In this document: positions 7,599 through 14,770 of the stretch, piece by piece
Layout of the letters: every line of letters starts with the position of its first letter
Numbering within the stretch: the stretch's first letter is position 1
Notes under the pieces: model-generated
Told to the model about the DNA's origin: nothing
Databases searched by the model: none
What the model saw: the letters and a program-made list of their open reading frames with translations, nothing else
Made by a program: the position numbers and the translations under genes
Assembly: GCA_035288405.1 (NCBI GenBank)
Contig: DATEAK010000374.1
Coordinates: forward strand, 1 to 16,720
Origin: JACPSX01 sp035288405 [NCBI: bacterium]
GTDB taxonomy: Bacteria > JACPSX01
Length of the DNA stretch: 16,720 bases
Reading direction: 5' to 3'

Positions 7599-7742
7599 AA
7601 ATTTCCCGCTTGCGATCTTTTGGGTCAGGGGCTGCGCCGTTTCCAACAGGATCGACTCGGCCCAGATCGGTTCACTACGAGACAGGTCCGTAGTTCGGTA
7701 TGCCGTCGCGTTCTCTCTTGGGACCATTCGGTTGCAACAGTT

Positions 7743-7994
7743 CTAGTGTTCCACTGTGAACGGCATCAGGGCCATATTGCGCGCTCTCTTGATCGCCGTG
7801 GTGAGCTGCCGTTGGTGCTTGGCGCAGTTTCCCGATATGCGCCGGGGAATGATCTTCCCGCGCTCCGTGATCAAGCTGCGGAGCCTCTTGATGTCCTTGT
7901 AGTCGATAAATTCGACTTTGTCGGCGCAGAAGCGGCAGATTTTCCGGCGTATGAATCGTTTTTTCTTCTTCTTCGTCTTGCTTACTTGAACCAT
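7743..7994 (-). CDS. rpsR: Small-subunit ribosomal protein bS18
   Basis: 83 residues from ATG 7994 ([14 protein letters not shown]), picked because GGAGGA lies 5 nt upstream; the ATG at 8021 lies inside a repeat arm and lacks such a site. Typical bS18 features follow: a basic N-terminus, [19 protein letters not shown] (a CxxC form, likely zinc-binding or a remnant of it), then [20 protein letters not shown] and [20 protein letters not shown]. The length is slightly above the usual 74-80 residues because of the lysine-rich start. bS18 forms a heterodimer with bS6 on the 30S platform. ssb lies upstream with a 111-bp gap filled by a repeat. Confidence 0.97.
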   Translation of the reverse strand: MVQVSKTKKKKKRFIRRKICRFCADKVEFIDYKDIKRLRSLITERGKIIPRRISGNCAKHQRQLTTAIKRARNMALMPFTVEH

Positions 7995-8017
7995 GATTCC
8001 TCCGTGAAAAGCTCTCG

Positions 8018-8103
8018 GCATTCAGCGGTCAGCACTCCGCTTTTTTAAAGGATAGATTCCTTATTTTGGCTGACGGCTGAAAGCTGAACGCTGATTGCTG
8101 ATT
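8018..8103. repeat. Inverted repeat plus five GCTGANN heptamers between ssb and rpsR
   Basis: Five direct heptamers on the plus strand, GCTGACG, GCTGAAA, GCTGAAC, GCTGATT and GCTGATT, fill 8069-8103. A partner arm at 8018-8033 is the inverted form: its reverse complement matches 8069-8084 at 14 of 16 bases. The 35-nt interior is AT-rich and has its own small hairpin (AAGGA/TCCTT, 8048-8062). The element starts 2 bp beyond the ssb stop codon and ends 14 bp before the rpsR ribosome site. It would fold in the ssb-rpsR message. It looks like an inserted palindromic repeat, not coding sequence. Confidence 0.75.
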
Positions 8104-8105
8104 CG

Positions 8106-8498
8106 TTAAAATGGGATATCGTCGTCTCCCCCAATCTCTGCGCTGCTCGGCGGGGATTCTCCCGGGCGACCTGAGGGGAGAAACTGCACATTCATGGCGA
8201 CCACTTCGTGCTTACTGCGCTTCTGCCCGTCCTCGGTTTCCCAAGAGCGCCACTGCAGGCGCCCCTCGATGAACGCCAGCCGTCCTTTGCTGAGATACTC
8301 TCCGCAGCTCTTGGCTTGGCGTCCGTACACCACGATGTCGACAAAACATACCTCCTCTTTCCACTCCTCTCCCTGCTTATAGCGGCGGTTTACGGCCAGT
8401 CCGAAGGTGGCGACCGGTGTGCCGCTGGGCGTGTAGCGCAGTTCGGGGTCGCGGGTGAGGTTTCCCATGAGAAAGACCCGATTTAACCCGGCCATCAT
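8106..8498 (-). CDS. ssb: Single-stranded DNA-binding protein
   Basis: 130 residues if ATG 8498 is used. The next codon (8495) is also ATG and has the better 7-nt spacing from GGAGG, so the mature start may be one residue shorter. The OB fold reads MAGLNRVFLMGNLTRDPELR, YTPSGTPVATFGLAVNRRY, VCFVDIVVYGRQAKSCGEYL and GRLAFIEGRLQWRSWETEDG. A short linker leads to the acidic tip DDDIPF that docks SSB partner proteins. It is shorter than E. coli SSB (178) because the linker is only about 20 residues. It binds single-stranded DNA at forks and in repair. The start overlaps the rpsF stop by 4 nt, and its ribosome site lies inside the last rpsF codons. Confidence 0.97.
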   Translation of the reverse strand: MMAGLNRVFLMGNLTRDPELRYTPSGTPVATFGLAVNRRYKQGEEWKEEVCFVDIVVYGRQAKSCGEYLSKGRLAFIEGRLQWRSWETEDGQKRSKHEVVAMNVQFLPSGRPGESPPSSAEIGGDDDIPF

Positions 8499-8905
8499 GA
8501 GACCTCCTCATAGCGATCTTCGCGGCGATCCTGATGGCGATTGTCGTAGCGCTCTTCGTGGCGATCGTCATGGCGGTCTTCGTCCACATCCACGATGTGG
8601 TCAGAGATCTTGTGGCGCTCGTCGAGTTGAACGGTCATGAAACGCAGGATGGACTCATTGAGCTTCAAGCTGCGGTCCAGTTCGGCCAGTAAGGCAGGTT
8701 CTCCTCGGAAGTGAAACAGAACGTAGAATCCGTAGCGCTGTTTGGCGATATCGAAGGCGAGCCGTTTCTTTCCCCACTTGCGGATCCGCACGATTTCCGC
8801 TTGAAACCGTGCGACCAGTTCCTCGATCCGCTTGACCTGATTGTCGATCTCCTCGTCGCTTAGATCCGCCTTGTAGAGTATGATGGTTTCATAGAGCCTG
8901 ATCAT
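8495..8905 (-). CDS. rpsF: Small-subunit ribosomal protein bS6 with a repetitive charged tail
   Basis: 136 residues from ATG 8905, with GAGGAG 7 nt upstream. Residues 1-96 are a normal bS6 ferredoxin-like core: RLYETIILYKADLSDEEID, VRIRKWGKKRLAFDIAKQRY, GFYVLFHFRGEPALLAELDR, and LNESILRFMTVQL. Residues 97-136 are a tail in which six tetrapeptides of the form x-(D/E/Q)-(D/E/N)-R follow one another (DEDR, HDDR, HEER, YDNR, HQDR, REDR) before YEEVS. bS6 pairs with bS18 on the 30S platform; its gene is two positions away. Tails of bS6 vary in nature (in E. coli RimK adds glutamates there), but such regular tetrads are unusual. The final GAGGAGG codons double as the ssb ribosome site. Confidence 0.97.
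   Translation of the reverse strand: MIRLYETIILYKADLSDEEIDNQVKRIEELVARFQAEIVRIRKWGKKRLAFDIAKQRYGFYVLFHFRGEPALLAELDRSLKLNESILRFMTVQLDERHKISDHIVDVDEDRHDDRHEERYDNRHQDRREDRYEEVS
8513..8584 (-). repeat. Six 12-bp tandem repeats within the rpsF tail
   Basis: Exact 12-nt periodicity runs from 8584 down to 8513. Every unit ends in an arginine codon CGC, and the units encode DEDR, HDDR, HEER, YDNR, HQDR and REDR. Units differ at several positions but keep the phase with no insertion or deletion. This points to slippage or duplication of a 12-bp unit inside a ribosomal protein gene, followed by drift. Confidence 0.85.
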
Positions 8906-8929
8906 CAGAAATCTCCTCTCGGTTTTACA

Positions 8930-8978
8930 GCCCCAATTCGTGATTGGAGCAAGGAGTGAAAGATGGGGCTAACGCCCC
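8930..8978 (-). promoter_or_regulatory. Alternative hairpins in the pth-rpsF gap
   Basis: In the 63-bp leader of rpsF, 8943-8950 (GCTCCAAT) and 8930-8937 (ATTGGGGC) form eight pairs including one G-T wobble, around a 5-nt loop. Upstream, GGGGC and GCCCC around the pth stop codon (8965-8978) form a second stem. Part of that stem, AGCCCCA, can instead pair with TGGGGCT in the first one, so the two stems and the cross-pairing are mutually exclusive. A CCG triplet lies at 8920-8922, 15 bp before the start codon. bS6-bS18 is known to bind CCG-bearing leaders of its own mRNA; this could be such a leader, but the match is not established. Confidence 0.35.
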
Positions 8979-9508
8979 GGTGTGCCGACGGCGATCTCTT
9001 CCACACGCTGGGCGGCCTGGGAGATCTGCTCGCCGGCCAATTCTAATTCTTCGGGACCGAACCTTTCCAGGACGTATTCCGCCGGGTCCTGACCCTCCGG
9101 GGGCCGTCCAACACCCACCCGGAGCCGCACAAATTCAGAGCTGCCTACTTCTTCGATGATAGAACGTATACCCCGATGTCCCGCATCGCCCCCCCGGAGC
9201 TTCTTGCGGATCTTTCCCAGGGCCAGATCGATGTCGTCGTGAACGACCACGAGGTCTTCCAGGGAAAGCGAGAACTCCTTCAGCAGGTCACGCACAGGCT
9301 GTCCGCTGCGATTCATGAATTCCTGCGGCAAAGCCAAAATCACATCCAATCCGTCGACCTTCCCCTTGCCCAGGAAGCAATGGCAGCGCTTTTCGGTGAG
9401 GGTGACTCGGTGTCTTCGTGCCAGTTCTCGAACCACCATCATCCCAATGTTGTGACGGGTAAGCTCGTAGCGTCTCCCCGGATTGCCAAGCCCCACGATG
9501 AGCTTCAT
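8969..9508 (-). CDS. pth: Peptidyl-tRNA hydrolase
   Basis: 179 residues from ATG 9508. The enzyme frees tRNA from peptidyl-tRNA that has dropped off ribosomes. Bacterial Pth landmarks are: N9 in GLGNPG, the catalytic H19 in TRHNIG, PQEFMNRSGQ (61-70) and D91 or D92 in VVVHDDIDLALGKIR. The usual asparagine of the GGHNGLKS motif (N114 in E. coli) is replaced by R112 in GGDAGHRGIRSI; I recall the HRG form from other lineages, so activity is probably kept. The protein is slightly shorter than the common 185-200 because the C-terminal helix is trimmed. It begins 11 bp after rplY, the classic ctc-pth pair, and its own ribosome site is weak, suggesting coupling. Confidence 0.96.
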   Translation of the reverse strand: MKLIVGLGNPGRRYELTRHNIGMMVVRELARRHRVTLTEKRCHCFLGKGKVDGLDVILALPQEFMNRSGQPVRDLLKEFSLSLEDLVVVHDDIDLALGKIRKKLRGGDAGHRGIRSIIEEVGSSEFVRLRVGVGRPPEGQDPAEYVLERFGPEELELAGEQISQAAQRVEEIAVGTPGR

Positions 9509-9519
9509 GCTCAGAGAGT

Positions 9520-10239
9520 TTAGTCTTTAGACTTACCTCTCTCTTTTTCCTTATCCCTATCTCTGTCTTTTTCTTTCTCTTTTTCCTTGCCGGCCTCAGC
9601 CGCGGGTTGGGCAGCAGCACCCTCGGCAGCCTCACCCTCCACCGGGACTTCCTCAGCGGGCTTAGCGACTTCTTCGACGGCCGGCGCGCTGATGGAGACC
9701 ACAGCTTCGTCGGGATCATTGAGGATGCGGATCCCTTCCTGGACCGGCAGATCTCTCACGTGCAGGGCGTCGCCGATTTCCAGTTGGGAAACTTCCAGGG
9801 AGATAAATTCGGGGATCCGACCGGGTAGACATTCCACTTCCACCTCCCGGAGAAGGTGGCCCAGGATTCCTCCCGACATCTTGACCCCAACGGGCTCACC
9901 CATGAAGCGCAGGGGAACGGAGACGACAATCTCCTTTTCCATGGAAACTTCGTAGAGATCCAAGTGAAGCATGTCTCCCGAAACGGGGTGGTGCTGGATT
10001 TCTTTGACGATGACCTTTCGTTCCGAATACTCTTCCCCGTCCAGGTTGAGTTGAAAGATGGCGTTTGTCCTGCCGGCCGTGCTTAAGAGTTCCCTGAGTT
10101 TTTTCAGATGAAGACTTACCCGGAGGCCATCCCGACGCCCGTAAACGACGGCGGGAACGGCCCCGGCCCTGCGCAGGCGTCTGGAGTCTCCCCTTCCGAC
10201 CTGAGTTCGAACCTGAGCGCTGATTTCTAGTTCAGCCAT
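9520..10239 (-). CDS. rplY: Ribosomal protein bL25, long Ctc/TL5 type
   Basis: 239 residues from ATG 10239, preceded by GGAGGTGG; an upstream ATG at 10257 precedes that site and is rejected. Residues 1-95 are the 5S-rRNA-binding L25 domain (RTQVGRGDSRRLRRAGAVPA, then VVYGRRDG and KEIQHHPVSGDMLHLDLYEV). Residues 98-186 are the TL5/Ctc beta domain (VPLRFMGEPVGVKMSGGIL, then LPGRIPEFISLEVSQLEIGD). Residues 187-217 are an A/E/P-rich linker. Residues 218-239 are a K/E/D/R tail (KEKEKEKDRDRDKEKERGK) encoded by an almost pure purine strand. The protein sits in the central protuberance of the 50S subunit. The prs-ctc-pth order is common in many bacteria. Confidence 0.96.
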   Translation of the reverse strand: MAELEISAQVRTQVGRGDSRRLRRAGAVPAVVYGRRDGLRVSLHLKKLRELLSTAGRTNAIFQLNLDGEEYSERKVIVKEIQHHPVSGDMLHLDLYEVSMEKEIVVSVPLRFMGEPVGVKMSGGILGHLLREVEVECLPGRIPEFISLEVSQLEIGDALHVRDLPVQEGIRILNDPDEAVVSISAPAVEEVAKPAEEVPVEGEAAEGAAAQPAAEAGKEKEKEKDRDRDKEKERGKSKD

Positions 10240-10266
10240 GGACCACCTCCAGAGCATTCATTGCAT

Positions 10267-11205
10267 TTAATCAAAGAGCGAACTCACGGAGGCCTGCTCG
10301 TGGATGCGGCGGATGGCCTCTCCAAACAGGTGGGCTACCGAGAGAACCTTGAGTTTCGGACAATCTTTTGCTTTGTTCCCCAGGGGGATGGTATTTGTCA
10401 CTACCAGGTCCTTCAGGGGCGAATTGCAGACTCGCTCAAGAGCCGGCCCGGATAGGACCGGATGGGTGCAGCAAGCGAACACCTCGACAGCGCCGTTTTC
10501 CAGCAGGGCATTGGTCCCTTCCACCAGGGTGCTGGCCGTGTCGACCATGTCATCGACAATCATGGCGGTTTTCCCCCTGACATCCCCCACGATGTGGGCC
10601 ACTTTCGCCGTGTTTTTCTCGATCCGCCGTTTGTCAATAAAACCCACGCTGGCGTTGAGCCGCTTGGCGTAGGCCCTGGCCCGCTCCACTCCACCGGCGT
10701 CAGGGGAGATGACAATGAGGTTGCTAATCCTTTTCTTCATTGCGTAATCAAGGAACACCGGACTGCCGAACAGGTGGTCCACCGGAACGTTGAAAAACCC
10801 CTGAATTTGTCCCGCGTGCAGGTCCATGGTCACCACCCGGCTGGCGCCGGCGGCGGTGAGGAGATCAGCAACCAGCTTGGCCGTAATCGGGACCCTGGGC
10901 ATCACCTTACGGTCTTGGCGGGCATATCCGTAATAAGGCATGACGGCTGTGATCGTGTTGGCCGAGGCCCGTTTGAACGCGTCGATCATAATCAGGAGTT
11001 CCATGAGGTGCCTGTTCACGGGACTGCAGGTAGGCTGGATGATAAAGACGTCTCGGCCCCGGACATTTTCGAGAATCTGGACTCCAATCTCTCCGTCACT
11101 GAACTCGTAGGCGTCAATCTCTCCCAGGGGTTCTCCCAGATAGTCCACAATCTCCCGGGCCAACTCCGGGTTTGCCCGTCCCGAGAACAACTTGATCTCG
11201 GCCAC
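10267..11205 (-). CDS. prs: Ribose-phosphate pyrophosphokinase (PRPP synthetase)
   Basis: 312 residues, the standard class I length, from GTG 11205 ([16 protein letters not shown]) with GAGGAG 9 nt upstream. It makes PRPP from ribose 5-phosphate and ATP for nucleotide, histidine and NAD synthesis in the cytoplasm. Seen motifs: [20 protein letters not shown], the flexible ATP loop YARQDRK (94-100), the catalytic [12 protein letters not shown] (H130), [22 protein letters not shown] with K192, and the PRPP loop DDMVDTAST (218-226). The regulatory-site residue pattern after the ATP loop reads [10 protein letters not shown] instead of the common ARPREPITAK; the effect is unknown. It is 62 bp after ispE and 27 bp before rplY. 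The ispE-prs gap holds no tRNA gene. Confidence 0.98.
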   Translation of the reverse strand: MAEIKLFSGRANPELAREIVDYLGEPLGEIDAYEFSDGEIGVQILENVRGRDVFIIQPTCSPVNRHLMELLIMIDAFKRASANTITAVMPYYGYARQDRKVMPRVPITAKLVADLLTAAGASRVVTMDLHAGQIQGFFNVPVDHLFGSPVFLDYAMKKRISNLIVISPDAGGVERARAYAKRLNASVGFIDKRRIEKNTAKVAHIVGDVRGKTAMIVDDMVDTASTLVEGTNALLENGAVEVFACCTHPVLSGPALERVCNSPLKDLVVTNTIPLGNKAKDCPKLKVLSVAHLFGEAIRRIHEQASVSSLFD

Positions 11206-11267
11206 CGTGTCTGTCTCCTCTTTTCGATCACTGGAGCTTGCAGGCGCTTGGATGCTTGCGCGCTCTC

Positions 11268-12161
11268 TTAAGGAATCTCCACCATGCGGACGGCTTTTTC
11301 CGCCTGGGTCAGGGTTACTACTTTGAATACGGAGCAGTCCGGGCGCCGGCTCAACGCCTCATAGGCAGCCTGTGCAGAGGTAAGACTAGGAAAAAGACCA
11401 AAAACGGTGGGACCGCTTCCCGACATGAACGCAACTTGCGCCCCTAGGGAGAGCAACTCCGCTTTCAGCGCCCTGACGACCGGGTATGGCCCGGTCACCA
11501 CCTCCTCGAGATCATTCACCAGGCTCTTGCCTAGTTCTTGATAGTGTCCTTTCTCCAATAACAAGCAGGAAAGGCTAATATTTATTGGCTCTTTTGTCAA
11601 CTTCAATTTCACCTGGCTGTAGACCCAGGCGGTAGATAGGGAAAACCGGGGAGTGGCCAGAATTACGGTCATCGGATCGGGAGCGGCGATTCTCTCAAGC
11701 TCATCCCCCCGGCCTCGCCCCACAGCCCGGGGGCCGTTTAAAAAGAAGGGGACATCGCTGCCCAGCTCGCGGGCCATTTTCGCCAAGGTTTCCAGGGGGA
11801 GGTGGCAGTGCCAGAGTTCGTTTAAGGCCAGAAGAGTAGCAGCTCCATCGCTGCTTCCACCGCCCAAGCCCGCCCCTGCCGGGATCATCTTGTCCAGATG
11901 GACATGAATCCCTTCGCCGCATTGGACCTTGGCTCTCAGGATTTCACAAGCGCGGCAGACTAGATTCTCCTTACCTGAGGGAATTTCCGGCCAATTACAG
12001 GTGATCTCTATTCCTGCCGGACGCCGGGTAACGACCAGATGGTCGTAGAGGCTCACCATCTGGAGAATGGTCTCTACTTCGTGATAGCCGTCCGGCCTGG
12101 ATCCCAGGATCCTGAGTCCCAGATTCACTTTGGCAGGGGTCCAAACTTCCAGGCCTTTCAT
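11268..12161 (-). CDS. ispE: 4-diphosphocytidyl-2-C-methyl-D-erythritol kinase
   Basis: 297 residues from ATG 12161. This GHMP kinase phosphorylates CDP-ME in the MEP pathway for isoprenoids (quinones, undecaprenyl carriers). Visible motifs: the start [20 protein letters not shown] with K11, the ATP-binding loop [18 protein letters not shown] (93-110), the catalytic aspartate D136 in LGSDVPFF, and the GHMP C-terminal motif SGSGPTVFG (247-255). Length is typical. Its start is 3 bp beyond the stop of the lipoprotein gene and no Shine-Dalgarno sequence is clear, so translation probably depends on coupling. The ispE-prs-ctc-pth order is common, which supports the assignment. Confidence 0.97.
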   Translation of the reverse strand: MKGLEVWTPAKVNLGLRILGSRPDGYHEVETILQMVSLYDHLVVTRRPAGIEITCNWPEIPSGKENLVCRACEILRAKVQCGEGIHVHLDKMIPAGAGLGGGSSDGAATLLALNELWHCHLPLETLAKMARELGSDVPFFLNGPRAVGRGRGDELERIAAPDPMTVILATPRFSLSTAWVYSQVKLKLTKEPINISLSCLLLEKGHYQELGKSLVNDLEEVVTGPYPVVRALKAELLSLGAQVAFMSGSGPTVFGLFPSLTSAQAAYEALSRRPDCSVFKVVTLTQAEKAVRMVEIP

Positions 12162-12164
12162 GAA

Positions 12165-12947
12165 CTAGTCCAGGTCCGTAATCCGACTCCCCTGGGGCGG
12201 GACTAAATCGAAAAGTGTGGAATCCAGATTTCCATTGAGAGTCACCTGCCCGTAGGACAGGGACAACCGGGTGTTCTTTTGGGGCAGCGTGAAAACCAGG
12301 CGTTGCGGGAAGAGGATTCCGTCAACAAAGTGGTAATCCTCCATGTCGGCTTCCAGGAGCGGGTCTCCATCGCGGTCATAACGCACCGCTTTTATGACCA
12401 CGAGCCGAGCGGGATCAATCCACAATCGCCTCTTGCCTTCCTCCCCTGGAAAATGGAGATCAACCACATACGTTTTCAGAGCCGGATCGTAGCCAAGGGG
12501 ACCCCACTGAACTCCCGGATCGTCGGTTAAATCCGTGCGAATCAGGCGGTTCACCTCCTCGGCTTCCAGAGGAAAACCGAGGATGCGGGAAAAATTGAAC
12601 GAGTTGGCCCGTCCCCGTACGTAGCGTCTTGCCGCCACCGAATACGCCGTGAATCGTCCGTCCCGAATCACCAAAACCATCAACGGAGGCCCGAAAGGGC
12701 TCAACATTTCCAGACGCATGGCTTTTGCACCCTGGAGGACGAGGACCTCTCTCCCTGAAATGGTCTTCCCGTCGGACTCCAGAGAAAAATTGGCCAGGGC
12801 TGTCAAATTGAGGATCTTTTTCTGGTTCGATAGGGCTGCCTGCAAATCCCGGGAATCGGAAAAAGGCAAAGAGGGTGGAACCGGCGTAATGGGAGGAAGT
12901 TCCACGCGCGCGCAAGCGCCCACAAATCCGACCAGGAGGATCAACAA
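12165..12947 (-). CDS. LolB-like outer-membrane lipoprotein (DUF4292-type)
   Basis: 260 residues using the TTG at 12947, 7 nt after AAGGG; an adjacent TTG at 12950 or a CTG further up would add a lysine-bearing signal start and cannot be excluded. The N-terminus MLILLVGFVGAC is a hydrophobic signal with a lipobox, so Cys12 should be lipidated. The rest is a LolB/LolA-type half-barrel pattern: FSLESDGKTISGREVLVLQG, KAMRLEMLSPFGPPLMVLVI, then RRLWIDPARLVVIKAVRYD, and YHFVDGILFPQRLVFTLP. LolB inserts lipoproteins into the outer membrane; this protein may do so or may bind another lipid. It lies between a periplasmic TPR protein and ispE, 3 bp from the latter. The family name is from pattern memory, so the function stays tentative. 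Confidence 0.72.
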   Translation of the reverse strand: MLILLVGFVGACARVELPPITPVPPSLPFSDSRDLQAALSNQKKILNLTALANFSLESDGKTISGREVLVLQGAKAMRLEMLSPFGPPLMVLVIRDGRFTAYSVAARRYVRGRANSFNFSRILGFPLEAEEVNRLIRTDLTDDPGVQWGPLGYDPALKTYVVDLHFPGEEGKRRLWIDPARLVVIKAVRYDRDGDPLLEADMEDYHFVDGILFPQRLVFTLPQKNTRLSLSYGQVTLNGNLDSTLFDLVPPQGSRITDLD

Positions 12948-13003
12948 AAGGCCCTTGACAAGGAAAGGAGCCAGAAGAGCTTGCCGAGGATTGGAGCGAG
13001 AAA

Positions 13004-14770
13004 TTAGGGAGCCCTCCCCTGGAGTTCCTTCTTCACCCGCTCCAGCTTTTCAGTAATACCGGTCTCACCGGGCTTGATTTTCAGGGATTGTTCCCATTCA
13101 ACGACGGCCTTATTGGTCATTCCCAATTTGTAGTAAACGTCCCCCAGATGATCACGGAGCACAGGGTCATCGGGAACCAGGGATGTAGCGCGCTCCAGTT
13201 CTTTCTGGGCTTCCGGGAACATTCCTTTCTTAAAATAAGCCCAACCCAGGCTGTCGATGAAGTAGCCGTTTTCCGGCTCCAGCTCCAATGCTTTTTGGAT
13301 CAGACTCAAGGATTCATCCAGGCGCACTCCGCGGTCCGCAAACAGGTAACCGGCATAGTTGTAAGCGCTGCCATTTTTGGGGTTGATCTCCGTGGCGCGC
13401 ATCATGGCCTCGACGGTTTTATCAAAATTTCCCAACTTGTCGTATGCCACTCCGAGGTTGAAATAATATTTATCCTGACCTGGCTTGAGAGCAATTGCTT
13501 TCTCCAGCGCCGAAACCGCCTCGGCATACTGGTCTTGATCCGTATAGGTAACCCCCAGGTAGAAGTAGGAGTCTCCATTGTTCGGATCGGCTGCCGCAGC
13601 ATCCTGAAAGAGGGGGACTATTTCTTTTTCCCGCTTCATTTTCCTGTATACCTGCGCGGTTTGCAGGCGCACTTCCAAATCTTTCGGGTCTTTCTTGAGC
13701 AGGGCCTGCAACTCTGCCCGAGATTCATCGTAGCGCTCCAGCATCTCGTAGCAGGCGGCCACGTAACGGCGCGCTTCCCGGTGATCTGGACGAGCGGCCA
13801 AAACCAGGCGGAAGTCCTCCAGCGCTTTCAGGTATTCCTTCTGATCGAAGTGGATCAAACCAATTCGGAGACGGGTATCGAGATCATCGGCCTCTTCCCT
13901 TAAAACTCCTTCATATTCCTGCAGTGCATTGTCCAGCTTGTTTGTTTCCATGTAGAGCTGTCCAAGTCGGCGGTGCAGATCCGGATCCTCGGGAAAAAGC
14001 TCCAGCGCACGTCGGTAAATCCCCTCGGCCTTGGCAAAATCCTTGCGCTGCTGGTAGAGACGGGCAAGGGCATTGTAAGCCTGGATCAGATCCGGCTGGA
14101 CTTCGATCGCCTTTGAAAACTTGGCTTCTGCTTGAGCGTCTTGATTTAAGGACAGGTACATCCGTCCTTGATAGTAGTAGGCGAGCCCTGAGTTGGGCTT
14201 GCGCTGGGAAAGCTGCTCGAACACCTCCAGGGCTTTGGTAAAGTTCTTCTGTTGAATGTAAAGACCCCCGAGATACAAGTAGGTCTCCGGTCGATCGGGG
14301 CTTAATTCAATGGCCCGGGAATATTCCCGTACGGCTTCCTCCATCTTTCCCGTGGAGGCGTAGAGTCCCCCCAGGAGAACCCGGGCCTCGGGCAAGTCGG
14401 GATTGATTCCAGCGGCCTTTTCAGCGGCCTGGATCGCTTCGGGCATCTGTCCTTTCTTGACTCGCGCTGAGGCCAGGGCCATGTAAGTCTCGGCGGCGGG
14501 GTCAATCGTCAAGGCCCGCTCGTAGTTGGCGATGGCCTCGTCCAAGTTTCCCAGTAACTCGGCCTGCGTACCCACGGAAAAGTAGTAGTACGCTTGAGCC
14601 CGGAACAACTGGCGGAAAAACAGACGTGAAGATCCGGATCCGCTTTCCGAGGACTCGGCGTCCGCGGCATACCCGGTACCTTGGCTTGCACCGACTACCG
14701 TGCACACGACCATCACAAGAACGATGAACCAATGCCGGGGACCAAGTTGCCAGCCCTGCATGCACCTCAT
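13004..14770 (-). CDS. Exported tetratricopeptide-repeat protein
   Basis: 588 residues from ATG 14770 with GGAGGGG 6 nt upstream. Residues 1-35 form a signal peptide (RHWFIVLVMVVCTVVGA core, likely cleaved near GYAADA). From about residue 58 to the end the protein consists of roughly 15 TPR units of 34 residues, for example NLDEAIANYERALTIDPAAE, then KMEEAVREYSRAIELSPDRP and NFDKTVEAMMRATEINPKNG. No enzymatic domain is seen. TPR solenoids mediate protein-protein contacts; in this position, next to a LolB-like lipoprotein, an envelope-assembly scaffold is a fair guess but no partner can be named. The start codon overlaps the DUF721 stop as ATGA. Confidence 0.85.
   Translation of the reverse strand: MRCMQGWQLGPRHWFIVLVMVVCTVVGASQGTGYAADAESSESGSGSSRLFFRQLFRAQAYYYFSVGTQAELLGNLDEAIANYERALTIDPAAETYMALASARVKKGQMPEAIQAAEKAAGINPDLPEARVLLGGLYASTGKMEEAVREYSRAIELSPDRPETYLYLGGLYIQQKNFTKALEVFEQLSQRKPNSGLAYYYQGRMYLSLNQDAQAEAKFSKAIEVQPDLIQAYNALARLYQQRKDFAKAEGIYRRALELFPEDPDLHRRLGQLYMETNKLDNALQEYEGVLREEADDLDTRLRIGLIHFDQKEYLKALEDFRLVLAARPDHREARRYVAACYEMLERYDESRAELQALLKKDPKDLEVRLQTAQVYRKMKREKEIVPLFQDAAAADPNNGDSYFYLGVTYTDQDQYAEAVSALEKAIALKPGQDKYYFNLGVAYDKLGNFDKTVEAMMRATEINPKNGSAYNYAGYLFADRGVRLDESLSLIQKALELEPENGYFIDSLGWAYFKKGMFPEAQKELERATSLVPDDPVLRDHLGDVYYKLGMTNKAVVEWEQSLKIKPGETGITEKLERVKKELQGRAP

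Larger units (their letters stand above)
7370..7742 (-). other. Non-coding gap between rpsR and the DUF2232 gene
   Basis: This is the only gap longer than 300 bp. Nearest the DUF2232 gene are three 24-bp repeats (7382-7453). The rest holds a row of inverted repeats: 7501-7523 with a T-run, 7538-7556, 7551-7570, 7573-7598 and 7674-7694, plus the 8-bp palindrome GTTGCAAC at 7731-7738. Open frames in the gap have no codon pattern or family resemblance, and those on the plus strand are partly made of the repeat. No convincing sigma-70 promoter was found for the downstream genes; a TTGACC near the T-run has no good -10 partner. Confidence 0.6.

Noticed and set aside
7193-7693. Plus-strand frame with repeated Cys-Pro peptides
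   Set aside because: The repetition comes from the 24-bp repeat and the rest is antisense to the DUF2232 gene or non-coding gap.
8965-8978. GGGGC/GCCCC stem at the pth stop as an intrinsic terminator
   Set aside because: There is no T-run after it on the minus strand, and the stem spans the stop codon.
11206-11267. tRNA gene between ispE and prs, as found in some related gene orders
   Set aside because: The gap is only 62 bp, too short for a tRNA, and no cloverleaf arms are seen.
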